Position numbers and translations under genes: made by a program. The notes under the pieces were generated by a model that was given only the letters and a program-made list of their open reading frames with translations, had not been told where the DNA came from and searched no databases. Positions 7,001 to 16,060 of a DNA stretch of 64,000 bases are shown here, in pieces (position 1 is the stretch's first letter; every line of letters begins with the position of its first letter). This stretch comes from CAYYYA01 sp964487895 (lineage in GTDB: Bacteria > Patescibacteriota > Patescibacteriia > UBA1558 > 2-01-FULL-52-15). The stretch covers positions 15,218-79,217 of the forward strand of contig CAZASM010000001.1 in NCBI GenBank assembly GCA_964487895.1, written 5' to 3'.

Positions 7001-8422
7001 TTAAAAATTTGCCCCCTGCCAATGATGCGCGAAACGGAGCATTAGATCCTCTGACCACGCTGGTCCAAGCAATTGCATACCAACTGGTAAACCATCAATC
7101 TGACCAATCGGTACGTTTAATCCTGGCAGACCAGTGATATTAGCTGAAACCGTATAAATATCTGCCAAATACATCGCTAAAGGATCAGTCGACTTCTCAC
7201 CGAGACGAAAAGCTACCGTCGGCGTCGTTGGTGTCAGTAACATATCTACTTGTGAAAAAGCTTTGGCATAATCATGCTTAATCAAAGCTCGCACTTTCTG
7301 CGCTTGCAAATAATATGCTTCATAATACCCAGCAGACAAAGCATAGGTCCCCAGCATGATACGTCGCTTCACCTCCGCGCCAAAACCAGCTGTCTTGGTG
7401 GCACGATACTGCTGATCTAAATCCTTACCCTCTACCGACAACCCGTAACGCAAACCATCATAGCGCGCCAGATTGGAGCTCACTTCTGCTGGCATGATGA
7501 CATAATAAGCGGCCAGAGCGTATTCGGAATAAGGCAAATCTATCTCGACGAAAGAATGCCCCTTTTTTTTCAAACGTTCAATTGTCTGTTCTAATAATTT
7601 TCTAATCCTTTCATCTAAACCTGCTAGATAATACTGTTTGGGCAAACCAATCTTTAACTTTTCTGCTGGTTGACGACAGTGTTGCCAATAATGCGGTACA
7701 GCTTCCGAGCTACTGGTAGAATCATGTGAGTCCTCACCAGCAATGGTTTGTAGTAACAAAGCGGAATCTTCTGCTGTGTTAGAAAATATTCCAACAGTAT
7801 CCAGCGAAGAAGCCATCGACATCAAACCGTAACGAGAGATTCGACCATAGGTTGGTTTCAAACCATACAGCCCACAAAAAGCCGCTGGTTGTCTAACTGA
7901 ACCACCAGTATCAGTACCTAATGAAGCCGGAGCTAAACCACCAGCCACGGCAGCAGCGGAACCACCGGACGACCCCCCTGGTACACGAGTAACGTCAAAG
8001 GGATTAAGTACATTACCGTAGGCAGAGTTTTCATTAGAAGATCCCATAGCAAACTCATCACAGTTAGTTTTGCCTAGAACAACCATACCAGCGCGTTGCA
8101 GACGTTCGACAGAAGTAGCTGTGTACGGCGGGCGATAATTTTGCAAAATTTTTGAACCAGCAGTAGCGCCCAGACCTTTGACCGTCAGTACGTCTTTGAT
8201 GGCAATCGGCACACCGGTTAAAACCGACGCTTGGCCCTCTGCTCTTTTTTTATCTGCCTCGACCGCAGCACGTAAAGTAAACTCCGGATCAAAAGAAATA
8301 AAACTATTAGTCTGATCAGCTTGAATAGCTTTCAAATACTCACCGGTTAATTCGACAGCTGAGAATTCACCAGTCTCTAAACCTGTGGCTATTTTAGTTA
8401 TTGTCAGTTTCTGCAGATTCAT
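7001..8422 (-). CDS. gatA: Glutamyl-tRNA(Gln) amidotransferase subunit A
   Basis: This 473-residue amidase-family subunit releases ammonia from glutamine for conversion of Glu-tRNA(Gln) (or Asp-tRNA(Asn)) to the amidated form. The Lys-cisSer-Ser triad is visible at Lys76 (AIKDV), Ser151 (GGSSGGS) and Ser175 (TDTGGS), with the same spacing as in characterised GatA. The start at 8422 (MNLQKL) fits the family better than an in-frame ATG 15 nt upstream. It overlaps gatC by 29 nt, so translation is probably coupled. gatB is not in the window. Confidence 0.95.
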   Translation of the reverse strand: MNLQKLTITKIATGLETGEFSAVELTGEYLKAIQADQTNSFISFDPEFTLRAAVEADKKRAEGQASVLTGVPIAIKDVLTVKGLGATAGSKILQNYRPPYTATSVERLQRAGMVVLGKTNCDEFAMGSSNENSAYGNVLNPFDVTRVPGGSSGGSAAAVAGGLAPASLGTDTGGSVRQPAAFCGLYGLKPTYGRISRYGLMSMASSLDTVGIFSNTAEDSALLLQTIAGEDSHDSTSSSEAVPHYWQHCRQPAEKLKIGLPKQYYLAGLDERIRKLLEQTIERLKKKGHSFVEIDLPYSEYALAAYYVIMPAEVSSNLARYDGLRYGLSVEGKDLDQQYRATKTAGFGAEVKRRIMLGTYALSAGYYEAYYLQAQKVRALIKHDYAKAFSQVDMLLTPTTPTVAFRLGEKSTDPLAMYLADIYTVSANITGLPGLNVPIGQIDGLPVGMQLLGPAWSEDLMLRFAHHWQGANF

Positions 8423-8714
8423 GGGAAGTAAAAACATTAGGCGTTTGTAATAAACTATCAGACAAACGTTGTTCTGGTAAAAGCTCAGTCAAAGCAATGT
8501 CAGCTGGCTTAACTTCATCAGGTCGCAATTCAGCTAAAAGCTGCACGTTTGTTTCTAAGGATATACCATCGACCTGAACAGACTGTAAAACACTGACATA
8601 ATCTAAAATCTGAGCCAAATCTTTGGTCAGAGATTGCTCCTCAGCCTCTGATAGTTGCAGCTTGGCTAAACTTGATAAGTTAGCTATTTCTTGGGAGTTA
8701 ATGTGGGCTGACAT
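8394..8714 (-). CDS. gatC: Glutamyl-tRNA(Gln) amidotransferase subunit C
   Basis: The 106-residue protein carries the GatC pattern: two N-terminal helices (EIANLSSLAKLQLSEAEE, LAQILDYVSVLQ) followed by an extended segment with the LRPDEV motif. GatC wraps around GatA and holds the GatAB complex together. The gene is followed by overlapping gatA. An extended -10 (TG-T-TATACT) ends 8 nt before the ATG, so the transcript is probably leaderless or nearly so. Confidence 0.93.
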   Translation of the reverse strand: MSAHINSQEIANLSSLAKLQLSEAEEQSLTKDLAQILDYVSVLQSVQVDGISLETNVQLLAELRPDEVKPADIALTELLPEQRLSDSLLQTPNVFTSHESAETDNN

Positions 8715-8722
8715 ATGAGATT

Positions 8723-8731
8723 AGTATAACA
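8723..8731 (-). promoter_or_regulatory. Extended -10 promoter of gatCA
   Basis: The minus strand reads TGTTATACT, then 8 nt, then the gatC ATG at 8714. The TG-N-TATACT pattern and the short distance match several other probable leaderless starts in this window. Confidence 0.65.
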
Positions 8732-8747
8732 TACTGGTAGGAGCACG

Positions 8748-8821
8748 GAGTAAGTAGTATGGAAAAAGGGTAAATAACGGTCGCTTTTCCCTTACTACCT
8801 ACTACTTTCTACCTACTACTT
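8748..8821. repeat. Heptad array (ACTACTT type) with partial inverted arm
   Basis: Units ACTACCT, ACTACTT, TCTACCT and ACTACTT occupy 8794-8821. A partly complementary AGTAAGTAGTATGGAAAAAGGG arm lies to the left, so the region can form an imperfect hairpin. The array contains the ligA stop codon and encodes its last residue. Confidence 0.75.
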
Positions 8822-10819
8822 TCCTGACAGCATTTTTTGTAAAGCAGACTCTGAAATAACTTGAATTCCTAATTTCTGCGCTTTATCAACCTTTGATCCT
8901 GGATTTTCTCCAGCTAAAACGTAGTCCGTGGCCGAGCTCACACTACTACCAACTGTACCGCCATGCTGACGAATTTCTTCCGCTATGACGTCGCGTGGTT
9001 GACTCAACGTACCAGTAATGACAAAAGATTTTCCAGCTAACTTTTGATCTTTAGCTGTTGCGCTGGTTTGTAACTTTACACCAAGAGAAAAAAGCTTAGC
9101 GACTAATTTTTTATTTTGAGCGGATTGTAACCACTGATGCAAACTTTTCGCTACCACCTCACCGATTTCGTGAATAGCTAATAATTCATCGATAGAACTT
9201 TGTTCTAACTTCTGCCAGCTACGAAAATGTTGAGCCAGATCGCGCGCTGTTTGTTCACCGACATGACGAATACCAAGAGCATAAATAAAACGATCCAAGG
9301 TAATGCTTCGTCGCTCAAAGATAGCCTCAATCAAGTTGTCAGCTGATTTCTCGGCGAAGCGTTCCAACTGTAATAAATCTGCGTTAGTCAGAGAGAAAAA
9401 ATCTGCACTATCACGCACAATTCCCGCGCTGACTAATTGCTCCACAATCCTATCTCCTAGGCCTTCTATATTGAAAGCTTTCTTCGAGACAAAATGGATC
9501 AAGTTCTGAATTTCACGCGCGTAGCACTGTTTGTTACTGCAATAATACGCCACTTCACCCTCTGGCCTAACTACAGCAGAATTACAAATCGGACATTTCT
9601 TGGGAAAAATAAAAACTTTTTCTTTACCAGTGCGTAATTTTTTTAGCACCTCAACAATTTCTGGAATAATATCGCCAGCTTTCTGGATAATTACAGTATC
9701 ACCGACTCGAACTCCCAAGCGTTCTATTTCATCGTGGTTGTGCAAAGTGGCACGAGACACCGTGGTACCAGCCACAGAGACGGGTTTCAGTACCGCGATA
9801 GGGGTCAAGGCTCCTGTCCGGCCTACTTGCACCAAAATATCTAATACTTGAGTGGTGGTTTGCTCTGCTGGGAATTTGAAAGCAGCCATCCAACGTTCAG
9901 TCTTACCAACACTGCCTAACTTTTTTTCTAAAGCGATTGAGTTAACGACGATAACAGCACCGTCGGTATTGAAGTCTAATTTTTTTCTTTTCTCTTCCCA
10001 GTGTTTCAGATACTGCTCAACTTCAACTAAACTTTTAGCTGGCTGATTATACTTGGAAGTTTTGAAGCCCATCTGCGCTAACCACTCATGAACCTGCTCA
10101 TGACTCTCCTGTCCCAAATCAGTGATTAATTCGAACGCAAAACAGTCTAACTGACGATCAGCCGTCATCTGCGGATCCAGCTGACGTATTGAGCCAGCTG
10201 CCAGATTACGCGGATTGGCAAATACTGGTAGTCCAGCTTTAATCTGGCGATTATTTATTTTAGCAAAATTTTGTTTGGTAATAACTGCTTCACCGCGGAT
10301 TTCAATAATCTTTGGGACTTTTTTCCACTGTGATAGATCAAGCTGTAACGGGATACTTTCAATCGTTCGTAAATTCAAGGTCACGTCCTCTCCTACTGTG
10401 CCATCACCACGCGTAGCTCCTCGGATCAATCGTCCATCTTCGTAAGTCAAAATAACTGTCAGACCATCTAACTTTAGCTCACAGTAATAACCCTTGATCT
10501 TCTCGTTTAATATTTTTTCGTTACGTTGCTGCCAATCACTTAATTCAGCGGGATTGAAATAATCCTGCAAAGACAAAACAGGACGACTATGTCGCACTTT
10601 AGTAAACTGCTTCAAAGCCTGACCCGCCACCCTTTGGGATGGCGAATCAGGCGTAATGAGATCAGGAAATTGGGTTTCTAATTCTACCAACTCTCGCTTC
10701 AAACTATCTAGTGCCGCTTCAGAAATCTGAAGATTATCTAACACGTGATATTGATAGCGATATTTTTCAATCTCACGACGGAGCTTATCTATCCGTTTTT
10801 TAGCTTCTGTGCTTTTCAT
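8816..10819 (-). CDS. ligA: NAD-dependent DNA ligase
   Basis: The 667-residue ligase seals nicks with 3'-OH and 5'-phosphate ends using NAD+. All domains are visible: Ia domain at the N-terminus, adenylation domain with nucleophile Lys116 (ELKLDG), OB fold, a four-Cys zinc finger (CPIC...YYCSNKQC), helix-hairpin-helix repeats (GIRHVGEQTA, EIGEVVA) and a C-terminal BRCT domain (GKSFVITGTL). Length is normal for the family. The stop codon lies inside a heptad repeat. Six nt separate it from the upstream pilin-like gene, so it may be transcribed with the minor pilins. Confidence 0.97.
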   Translation of the reverse strand: MKSTEAKKRIDKLRREIEKYRYQYHVLDNLQISEAALDSLKRELVELETQFPDLITPDSPSQRVAGQALKQFTKVRHSRPVLSLQDYFNPAELSDWQQRNEKILNEKIKGYYCELKLDGLTVILTYEDGRLIRGATRGDGTVGEDVTLNLRTIESIPLQLDLSQWKKVPKIIEIRGEAVITKQNFAKINNRQIKAGLPVFANPRNLAAGSIRQLDPQMTADRQLDCFAFELITDLGQESHEQVHEWLAQMGFKTSKYNQPAKSLVEVEQYLKHWEEKRKKLDFNTDGAVIVVNSIALEKKLGSVGKTERWMAAFKFPAEQTTTQVLDILVQVGRTGALTPIAVLKPVSVAGTTVSRATLHNHDEIERLGVRVGDTVIIQKAGDIIPEIVEVLKKLRTGKEKVFIFPKKCPICNSAVVRPEGEVAYYCSNKQCYAREIQNLIHFVSKKAFNIEGLGDRIVEQLVSAGIVRDSADFFSLTNADLLQLERFAEKSADNLIEAIFERRSITLDRFIYALGIRHVGEQTARDLAQHFRSWQKLEQSSIDELLAIHEIGEVVAKSLHQWLQSAQNKKLVAKLFSLGVKLQTSATAKDQKLAGKSFVITGTLSQPRDVIAEEIRQHGGTVGSSVSSATDYVLAGENPGSKVDKAQKLGIQVISESALQKMLSGK

Positions 10820-10825
10820 ATGAGA

Positions 10826-12325
10826 TTAGGAATCTATTGGAGGACAATCTCTACATGGAGGCGGTGGACCACTAGTCACATAACCAGAACAATCAGTCTT
10901 ACAAGCGCCTACAACAGTATTACTTTTACACTTTGGAGGGATATTAGGAGCTGCGCCACAAACGACTGTTTCATCACAAACTTCTGTAAAACCAGCTGCG
11001 TTTGGTCGATTGATAAGTCCATCGCCACATCTAGTATTTACACAAGACGTAGTGCACTCATCAGTATTAGATATATTCCCGTCATCGCATTGTTCACTAC
11101 CATTACCATTAGGAAGGGGAGGAGGACCAACAATGGCAGGACCACCAACACCAGCTCCATTAGGATTTTGTAAAGTACCGTCACCGCAATAAGTGTATCC
11201 AGAGCAGCGAGAGTTACAGAGACCAAAATTGTTCTGGTTTATATTGTCACTTGGTGCAATTATCTCTCCAGTATTACCATCATCATCAAGATCACAAGCC
11301 GCTTTCGTCGGATTGTTTAACATGCAGTTTCCACCTACAGCAACACAATCTGCAGCAGTGCTACAGCCAATAATCGGGTTATCAACACAAGAGCCACACA
11401 GACTTGGGAAGGCTTCAACCGAAGTATTCAAAATATTCTTGATCAAGCTAGAATCAGAGAAAATAACGTAGTTGAAAATATCCGACGTACCATTATCCCA
11501 AGGGGTCTGCACTGTCACTTCTTGCGACGCATCACGATAGCGGCCAGTTGTTTTAATAAAAATCTGCGAGGGAATGCCTGTTGCATCACCATTAATATCA
11601 GAGGCCGAGACGCTCACCTTCTTCACATCTCCATCGATTGGACGAAACGTCAAGTGATAGAAACGATCATAGTCAAGTACTAGGCCTCGCTCAGTACAAT
11701 TAGTACCACTAATAATGATACAAGGGTAATATTCTTTTCGAGGATTACTTTTTCCAGATATCTTTTCGATCTCAATGCTGGTGCCATTGCTAACATAAGA
11801 CAAAATAGTCACTTCTAACTGATTATTAGTTTGCGACGCTTGATTCACCTCCCAATTGATACTAATATTCTTCACTCCAGTATCAGGTGAAGGGTCTTGC
11901 TCCTTTGTCGGATCGAAAATGTCTAGCTGTACAGAAGTGTTTAAAGGAATATTATTGGCTGTAAAAGAATCAGAGGTAACTCGAACATCTGAGAATGTAT
12001 ATTCACGTTCAAGATCAAGAGAAGGAGATGCATCAACTCGCCCGTCAGTACCTGAGAGGTTAAAAAATTGATCATATGGTTGAGCATCAGCTAATTCATC
12101 TACACTGCGAGCTTCTTTTAACAGAAAAAGGGCGCGCTCCGAACCACTCTCAGCAGCATAATGAGCAATAATAGAATTATCAGAGAAGCGAGCCGAGCGT
12201 AACTCAGTCACCAAAATTGTCGCTAACGAGAGAGTAGAAAACATTACTAAAGTCAGCAACATCAAAGATAGTAGCAAAACTGCTCCTCGCTGATTAGTTG
12301 GTAATTTATTACGTAATCTCAACAT
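10826..12325 (-). CDS. PilX-like minor pilin with Cys-rich DUF4215 repeats
   Basis: The 499-residue protein has the PilX N-terminal pattern (RGAVLLLSLMLLTLVMFS followed by AAESGSERAL), with a membrane helix that also drives pilus assembly. The C-terminal third is Cys-rich and contains DUF4215-type repeats (CGDGTLQ...EQCDDGNISNTDECTTSC, then CGDGLIN...EVCDE). These repeats are known from secreted myxobacterial and other surface proteins. It is the last of four minor pilin genes and is probably exposed at the pilus tip. Ligand or adhesion function is inference. Confidence 0.8.
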   Translation of the reverse strand: MLRLRNKLPTNQRGAVLLLSLMLLTLVMFSTLSLATILVTELRSARFSDNSIIAHYAAESGSERALFLLKEARSVDELADAQPYDQFFNLSGTDGRVDASPSLDLEREYTFSDVRVTSDSFTANNIPLNTSVQLDIFDPTKEQDPSPDTGVKNISINWEVNQASQTNNQLEVTILSYVSNGTSIEIEKISGKSNPRKEYYPCIIISGTNCTERGLVLDYDRFYHLTFRPIDGDVKKVSVSASDINGDATGIPSQIFIKTTGRYRDASQEVTVQTPWDNGTSDIFNYVIFSDSSLIKNILNTSVEAFPSLCGSCVDNPIIGCSTAADCVAVGGNCMLNNPTKAACDLDDDGNTGEIIAPSDNINQNNFGLCNSRCSGYTYCGDGTLQNPNGAGVGGPAIVGPPPLPNGNGSEQCDDGNISNTDECTTSCVNTRCGDGLINRPNAAGFTEVCDETVVCGAAPNIPPKCKSNTVVGACKTDCSGYVTSGPPPPCRDCPPIDS

Positions 12326-12332
12326 ATAATAA

Positions 12333-12905
12333 TTAAGGCGCTACTGGTTTCGCTGGTAAAAACACTCTACTTGAGATAGATGTCTGTAAATGAATTGGTG
12401 TGGCAGCCCTGCTAGCATTCAGAGGTTCCACTGTCATCAAAATAGTAGTTAGTGGTTGCTGATCCCCAATACCAGAAGAACTCCAAAACTGCAAATCAGA
12501 AACAATCATACTCGGAGCTGAAAGGCGAGTCCAAGTGGCGTTAGGATTACAAACAGTACCACGATTTATTTGCACCGCATTATTAGCTGGATTAGCAGAA
12601 TCTTTGTAAAAACGGATAAATGTTTTAGCATTGGCCAGATCCGTCAAACAAATATAACTATGAGCATCAACACAGTTTGATGGACAGACATCGATCGTCT
12701 TGCCTCTGATCTCCCGAGCAATCTGTTCTAAAGTTAGTTGACCTTCATTAAGATATTCCACTGAAACTTTCGCTCTGTTTTGCGCCGTTGTAATACCAAC
12801 ATAGATAGCCCCAATCATGACAAAAGCAATGGCAAAAATTGAAATTGTCACCAGCATCTCCACCAGTGTAAAACCTGAAAATTTATTTTTTTTCTCGTTG
12901 TTCAT
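12333..12905 (-). CDS. PilW/GspJ-like minor pilin
   Basis: This 190-residue prepilin has a class III signal (FSGFTLVEMLVTISIFAIA) with Gly at -1 and Glu at +5 for processing by PilD. The N-terminal helix continues as QNRAKVSVEYLNEGQLTLEQIAREIR, the segment typical of PilW/GspJ-type minor pilins. It follows a PilV-like gene with 1 nt spacing and precedes the PilX-like gene, so the set is the usual pilus priming complex. Confidence 0.85.
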   Translation of the reverse strand: MNNEKKNKFSGFTLVEMLVTISIFAIAFVMIGAIYVGITTAQNRAKVSVEYLNEGQLTLEQIAREIRGKTIDVCPSNCVDAHSYICLTDLANAKTFIRFYKDSANPANNAVQINRGTVCNPNATWTRLSAPSMIVSDLQFWSSSGIGDQQPLTTILMTVEPLNASRAATPIHLQTSISSRVFLPAKPVAP

Positions 12906-12906
12906 A

Positions 12907-13593
12907 CTAACGCCAATTATATAAACGTTCTTTAACTACCACATCTAGCTTTTTCCCTTGATCATAACGCACAATAGAAGTTACTAAAACACCAACTTTC
13001 GTAGGAAAAGTACCACTACAAGGAGTTCCAAGCCCCATAACCACCTCTTCATTAGGATTAGGCCCAGAATTAGCATCGTTATAGCAGATAGACTGCATTG
13101 TTAATATGCGACGGAAATCTGATAGAGTACCGCCAGTTAGTTGCCCATTGCTATAGAGCTTCTTGGTGTCATCGTAGTAAACTTTGCAAGCATTAGGGCA
13201 AGCAGAGAAGCAATCTTGACCGTCACAAGTATTTACGCTACCACCAACCGTTTGCCAAGAGTACTTCAGTGTATTTTGCTCAAGTTTTGGCACAAAGAAA
13301 GCTCCAACAGGACCAGCAGGACTTTCAAAGGTATCCCAAGAATAATTAGTTCCGCTATCTGTCGCTTTATTCAGATCCATCTTCAGCCAGTTACTATCAC
13401 GCTGATTACGTACTAGCTCAATACCTTCACGTGCCAGATTGGCGGCCACGATACGCTTCTCATTGCCTGTCGATGAAGCCAAATTGGATAATGCCAGAGA
13501 CAAAGCAGCAGTCAAACCAACGCTAATAACTGTGATGGCGATGATGCCTTCCAAAAGAGTGAAACCTCGAGATGTTGAACATTTGAGCATCAT
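12907..13593 (-). CDS. PilV-like minor pilin
   Basis: The 228-residue prepilin starts with SRGFTLLEGIIAITVISVGL (processing site Gly/Phe, Glu at +5). It continues with the NLAREGIELVRNQRD segment that is characteristic of PilV/GspI-like minor pilins. Several cysteines in the C-terminal domain (CDGQDC, CPNAC) suggest disulfides. Two adjacent ATG codons (13593 and 13590) make the exact start ambiguous by one residue. Confidence 0.85.
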   Translation of the reverse strand: MMLKCSTSRGFTLLEGIIAITVISVGLTAALSLALSNLASSTGNEKRIVAANLAREGIELVRNQRDSNWLKMDLNKATDSGTNYSWDTFESPAGPVGAFFVPKLEQNTLKYSWQTVGGSVNTCDGQDCFSACPNACKVYYDDTKKLYSNGQLTGGTLSDFRRILTMQSICYNDANSGPNPNEEVVMGLGTPCSGTFPTKVGVLVTSIVRYDQGKKLDVVVKERLYNWR

Positions 13594-13596
13594 ATC

Positions 13597-14208
13597 TTAA
13601 CAATTAACCAATGATGTATTGATAAGTAGAGGTTCAATAGTAGAAGTTTTATCGGAAACTTTGATTTGCCCCTTACATGTCGCGTCCGCATAAATCTGCA
13701 AAAGAACATTTTTGGAAGCAGGTGGAGTAATTGGAATTGTCACGTTAGACAAGCATAGTTCACCGTCAGCAGGAGGCGGACAGTGAGACTGATCAAAGAC
13801 GAGAGGATACGAAGAACCATTAAATTTGACAACTTGCTCAGTGATTATCGGCGTTTTCTTAATAAATTTGAATGTTAATTTAGAATTCAAATAAGTCATC
13901 TCTATTGCCTCATCAGTGTCATAATAATTATCATCATCATTATCAGCAAATAAAACAATTTGTTTGGTAGTTTCATTCATATAGACTCCATACCCTCCGG
14001 TCGGATAGCTAGTCGCTCCCTTAGGAATAACCCCGTTGAACGCCCGGGTACGTGCCTCTCGGATAATCCCTGCCACTCGCACCAAATCAGTTTTTAACCT
14101 ATCTGTATTCGTCACTCCACGAAAAGAGATAATAGCTATACCCATCATAACTGTCATGATCATGACAGAGGCCATAATTTCGATTAATGTATAGCCGGTC
14201 TTATGCAT
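13597..14208 (-). CDS. FimT/GspH-like minor pilin
   Basis: This 203-residue prepilin has the leader MHKTG and the helix YTLIEIMASVMIMTVMMGIA, with Glu at +5. The start at 14208 is chosen because it gives the normal short leader. It overlaps the pilD stop by a few bases, which suggests coupled translation. The FimT-like order (FimT, PilV, PilW, PilX) matches minor pilin operons in other bacteria. Confidence 0.85.
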   Translation of the reverse strand: MHKTGYTLIEIMASVMIMTVMMGIAIISFRGVTNTDRLKTDLVRVAGIIREARTRAFNGVIPKGATSYPTGGYGVYMNETTKQIVLFADNDDDNYYDTDEAIEMTYLNSKLTFKFIKKTPIITEQVVKFNGSSYPLVFDQSHCPPPADGELCLSNVTIPITPPASKNVLLQIYADATCKGQIKVSDKTSTIEPLLINTSLVNC

Positions 14209-14995
14209 AGAACCATTGTAAATACCAACTGATAATCTGCTGACCATAGAGCATCATGACAAAGGTCGATAAGGTGAGAAAAGTTCCAAACGGCACCTGA
14301 CTACCCAGCTTTTTTTTCCCGCCTGCCACCAGACCTAAACCAATAATACTGCCGGAGATATAGGCGAGAAACAGAGCGCCAAGAATAGTCGGCCACGATA
14401 AGAGTAAGCCCATCAGCACACCCAGTTTGATATCTCCCCCACCAATCCACTGACCGCGTGACACCACAAACTGCGCGAGGAAAAATCCACCGCCGATGAC
14501 AGCGGCAAGCAACATACCTTTCCAACTGACGCCCAACATTAAATTGAAGGCCACTGCAACTAGGCAGGCAACAATGATCACCTGATCCAAAATTAAATAA
14601 TAACGCGCATCATAAATAAAAATAAAGCCTAGAAAAACCGTCATGATGAGCCAGAGTGCCAGTTGTAAGTTGCCCGCCTCGCCGAAGACGGCAAGTCGAG
14701 GCGGGAAAGTTGTCAGTGAGCCCGAGGCTATGTAGGCAAGGAGGAAAGCTAGTCCGAGACAGACCTCTGTCAATGGATACTGCCAAGAAATACCCTTCTG
14801 ACAATATCGGCATTTACCGCCTAGCAAGAGCCAACTGACAATGGGAAATAAATCTAAAACAGCTAGAGTGTGGTTGCAGTTTGGACAGCGTGAGCGACCT
14901 TTGACGAAAGATTCTTCCAACCGGACGCGATAAACCACAGCACTAAGAAAACTGCCAAAAATAGCGCCTAAAACAAAAATAAAAAATGGTATCAT
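14201..14995 (-). CDS. pilD: Prepilin peptidase PilD
   Basis: The 264-residue polytopic aspartyl protease cleaves and usually N-methylates prepilins. The cytoplasmic domain has four Cys (37, 40, 62, 65) in two CxxC pairs that bind zinc. The catalytic aspartates are Asp129 (IYDAR) and Asp188 (GGGDIK), the GxGD-type pair. It heads the minor pilin operon. An extended -10 TGGTATAAT ends 7 nt before the ATG, implying a leaderless message. Confidence 0.95.
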   Translation of the reverse strand: MIPFFIFVLGAIFGSFLSAVVYRVRLEESFVKGRSRCPNCNHTLAVLDLFPIVSWLLLGGKCRYCQKGISWQYPLTEVCLGLAFLLAYIASGSLTTFPPRLAVFGEAGNLQLALWLIMTVFLGFIFIYDARYYLILDQVIIVACLVAVAFNLMLGVSWKGMLLAAVIGGGFFLAQFVVSRGQWIGGGDIKLGVLMGLLLSWPTILGALFLAYISGSIIGLGLVAGGKKKLGSQVPFGTFLTLSTFVMMLYGQQIISWYLQWFYA

Positions 14996-15002
14996 CGATA
15001 AA

Positions 15003-15011
15003 ATTATACCA
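15003..15011 (-). promoter_or_regulatory. Extended -10 promoter of pilD/minor pilin operon
   Basis: The minus strand reads TGGTATAAT, 7 nt, then the pilD ATG. This places the expected transcript start on the start codon. Confidence 0.7.
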
Positions 15012-15038
15012 TTTACTCCTATTCAAGACCAGAAGGCA

Positions 15039-15170
15039 AGAACTCGAAATCCTAAACTCGAAAGAAAACGCAAATCTAAAAACTAAAAAAGCTTCAAATT
15101 ACAACTTTCGTTGGCCGTTTGGAGTTTTGAATTTATATCGGATTTAGAGTTTCGAGATTCGAATTTGGGT
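15039..15170. repeat. Inverted pair of CTAAACT/TTTAGAG heptad arrays
   Basis: The gap between pilD and the next pilin holds ACTCGAA/ATCCTAA-type heptads on the left (15039-15090). The complementary ATTTAGA/GTTTCGA/GATTCGA heptads lie on the right (15128-15165). The halves are imperfect inverted repeats around a TTTCGTTGGCC core. No gene is seen. Confidence 0.6.
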
Positions 15171-15176
15171 TAACTC

Positions 15177-15626
15177 CTACTGACAGCCAGATTCGTTGCA
15201 AGTATAAGCCGTTCCTCCAGGATTAAAATCATTCGCGATAAAACCAAAAGTATGACTGGTAGTACTAGAATAAGCGGAAATAGCTTGATAGCCCCAGTTA
15301 TACTGAGAAATATCCGGCCAAGTACCAATATTATTTGCAGATGCGTCGGAGGCACAGATTTTTGTACCTGCTACTGGTGTCCCTCCGCCGATAAACCCAG
15401 AATCCCCACACTTACGAGGTGTTGTGGTTGTCTGACAATTAAGGTGCCAACCGCTGTCGAGGCAGAGATATCCGCCTGTTACAACGGCTGAAATGCTTTT
15501 TTTAGCTGCCGCTGTCTTGGCACGATTGCGAGCGCTATTCAGATTAATAATAGCAATAGCAGACAGGATACCGATAATGGCAATAACTACTAGTAATTCG
15601 ATGAGGGTGAAGCCTCGTTTATTCAT
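15177..15626 (-). CDS. Type IV pilin-like protein
   Basis: The 149-residue prepilin has a short leader (MNKRG) and the canonical helix FTLIELLVVIAIIGILSAIA, followed by INLNSARNRAKTAAAKKS. The globular part has six or more cysteines, which suggests disulfide stabilisation. It is closely similar in its N-terminus to the pilin at 16709-17173, so the two are paralogs. An extended -10 (TGCTATACT) ends 6 nt before the ATG; no ribosome binding site is present. Confidence 0.9.
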   Translation of the reverse strand: MNKRGFTLIELLVVIAIIGILSAIAIINLNSARNRAKTAAAKKSISAVVTGGYLCLDSGWHLNCQTTTTPRKCGDSGFIGGGTPVAGTKICASDASANNIGTWPDISQYNWGYQAISAYSSTTSHTFGFIANDFNPGGTAYTCNESGCQ

Positions 15627-15632
15627 TTGATA

Positions 15633-15641
15633 AGTATAGCA
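15633..15641 (-). promoter_or_regulatory. Extended -10 promoter of pilin gene
   Basis: The minus strand reads TGCTATACT, TATCAA, then the ATG at 15626, so the expected transcript begins at the start codon. Confidence 0.7.
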
Positions 15642-15646
15642 TAGTT

Positions 15647-16021
15647 CTAAAGTGAATCTTGGGACAGATCTAATTCATCAAGAATAGCTTCTATGACACC
15701 CGCGATATTCTGATATATCTCATAATTCCAGAAGCGTATCACCTTGATACTACATTCCTCTAGAAAATAGGTACGCTCTCGATCTTTCAACCTTTGTTTC
15801 TTTTGACCATGGTGACTGCCATCTAGCTCTATTGCTAGACGAGCACTAGTGCAGTAGAAATCCAATATATATCTGCCAACTCCGTACTGCCTGAAAAATT
15901 TATAACCCAACAATCGCCTGTCTCGTAGCTCACTCCAGAGGATTCGCTCGGCTTCTGTCTGGTTGCGGCGTAATGTCCGACGCAATGATTTCAAATCAGG
16001 ATCATTGTAAAGAAATAACAT
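15647..16021 (-). CDS. DUF559 endonuclease-like protein
   Basis: The 124-residue protein belongs to the DUF559 family, a PD-(D/E)XK nuclease fold related to very-short-patch repair enzymes. The core is visible: YILDFYCTSARLAIELDGSHH carries the Asp...Glu...Asp acidic residues, and LRRNQTEAERILWSELR is the family's N-terminal helix motif. Function of the family is not established. It sits among pilin genes and directly beside a REP-like composite repeat (16061-16196), an arrangement that suggests acquisition with, or maintenance by, the repeat. Confidence 0.8.
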   Translation of the reverse strand: MLFLYNDPDLKSLRRTLRRNQTEAERILWSELRDRRLLGYKFFRQYGVGRYILDFYCTSARLAIELDGSHHGQKKQRLKDRERTYFLEECSIKVIRFWNYEIYQNIAGVIEAILDELDLSQDSL

Positions 16022-16060
16022 TATTTCTCCTTAATTCCCTGTTTTGATTGATTATATCTA

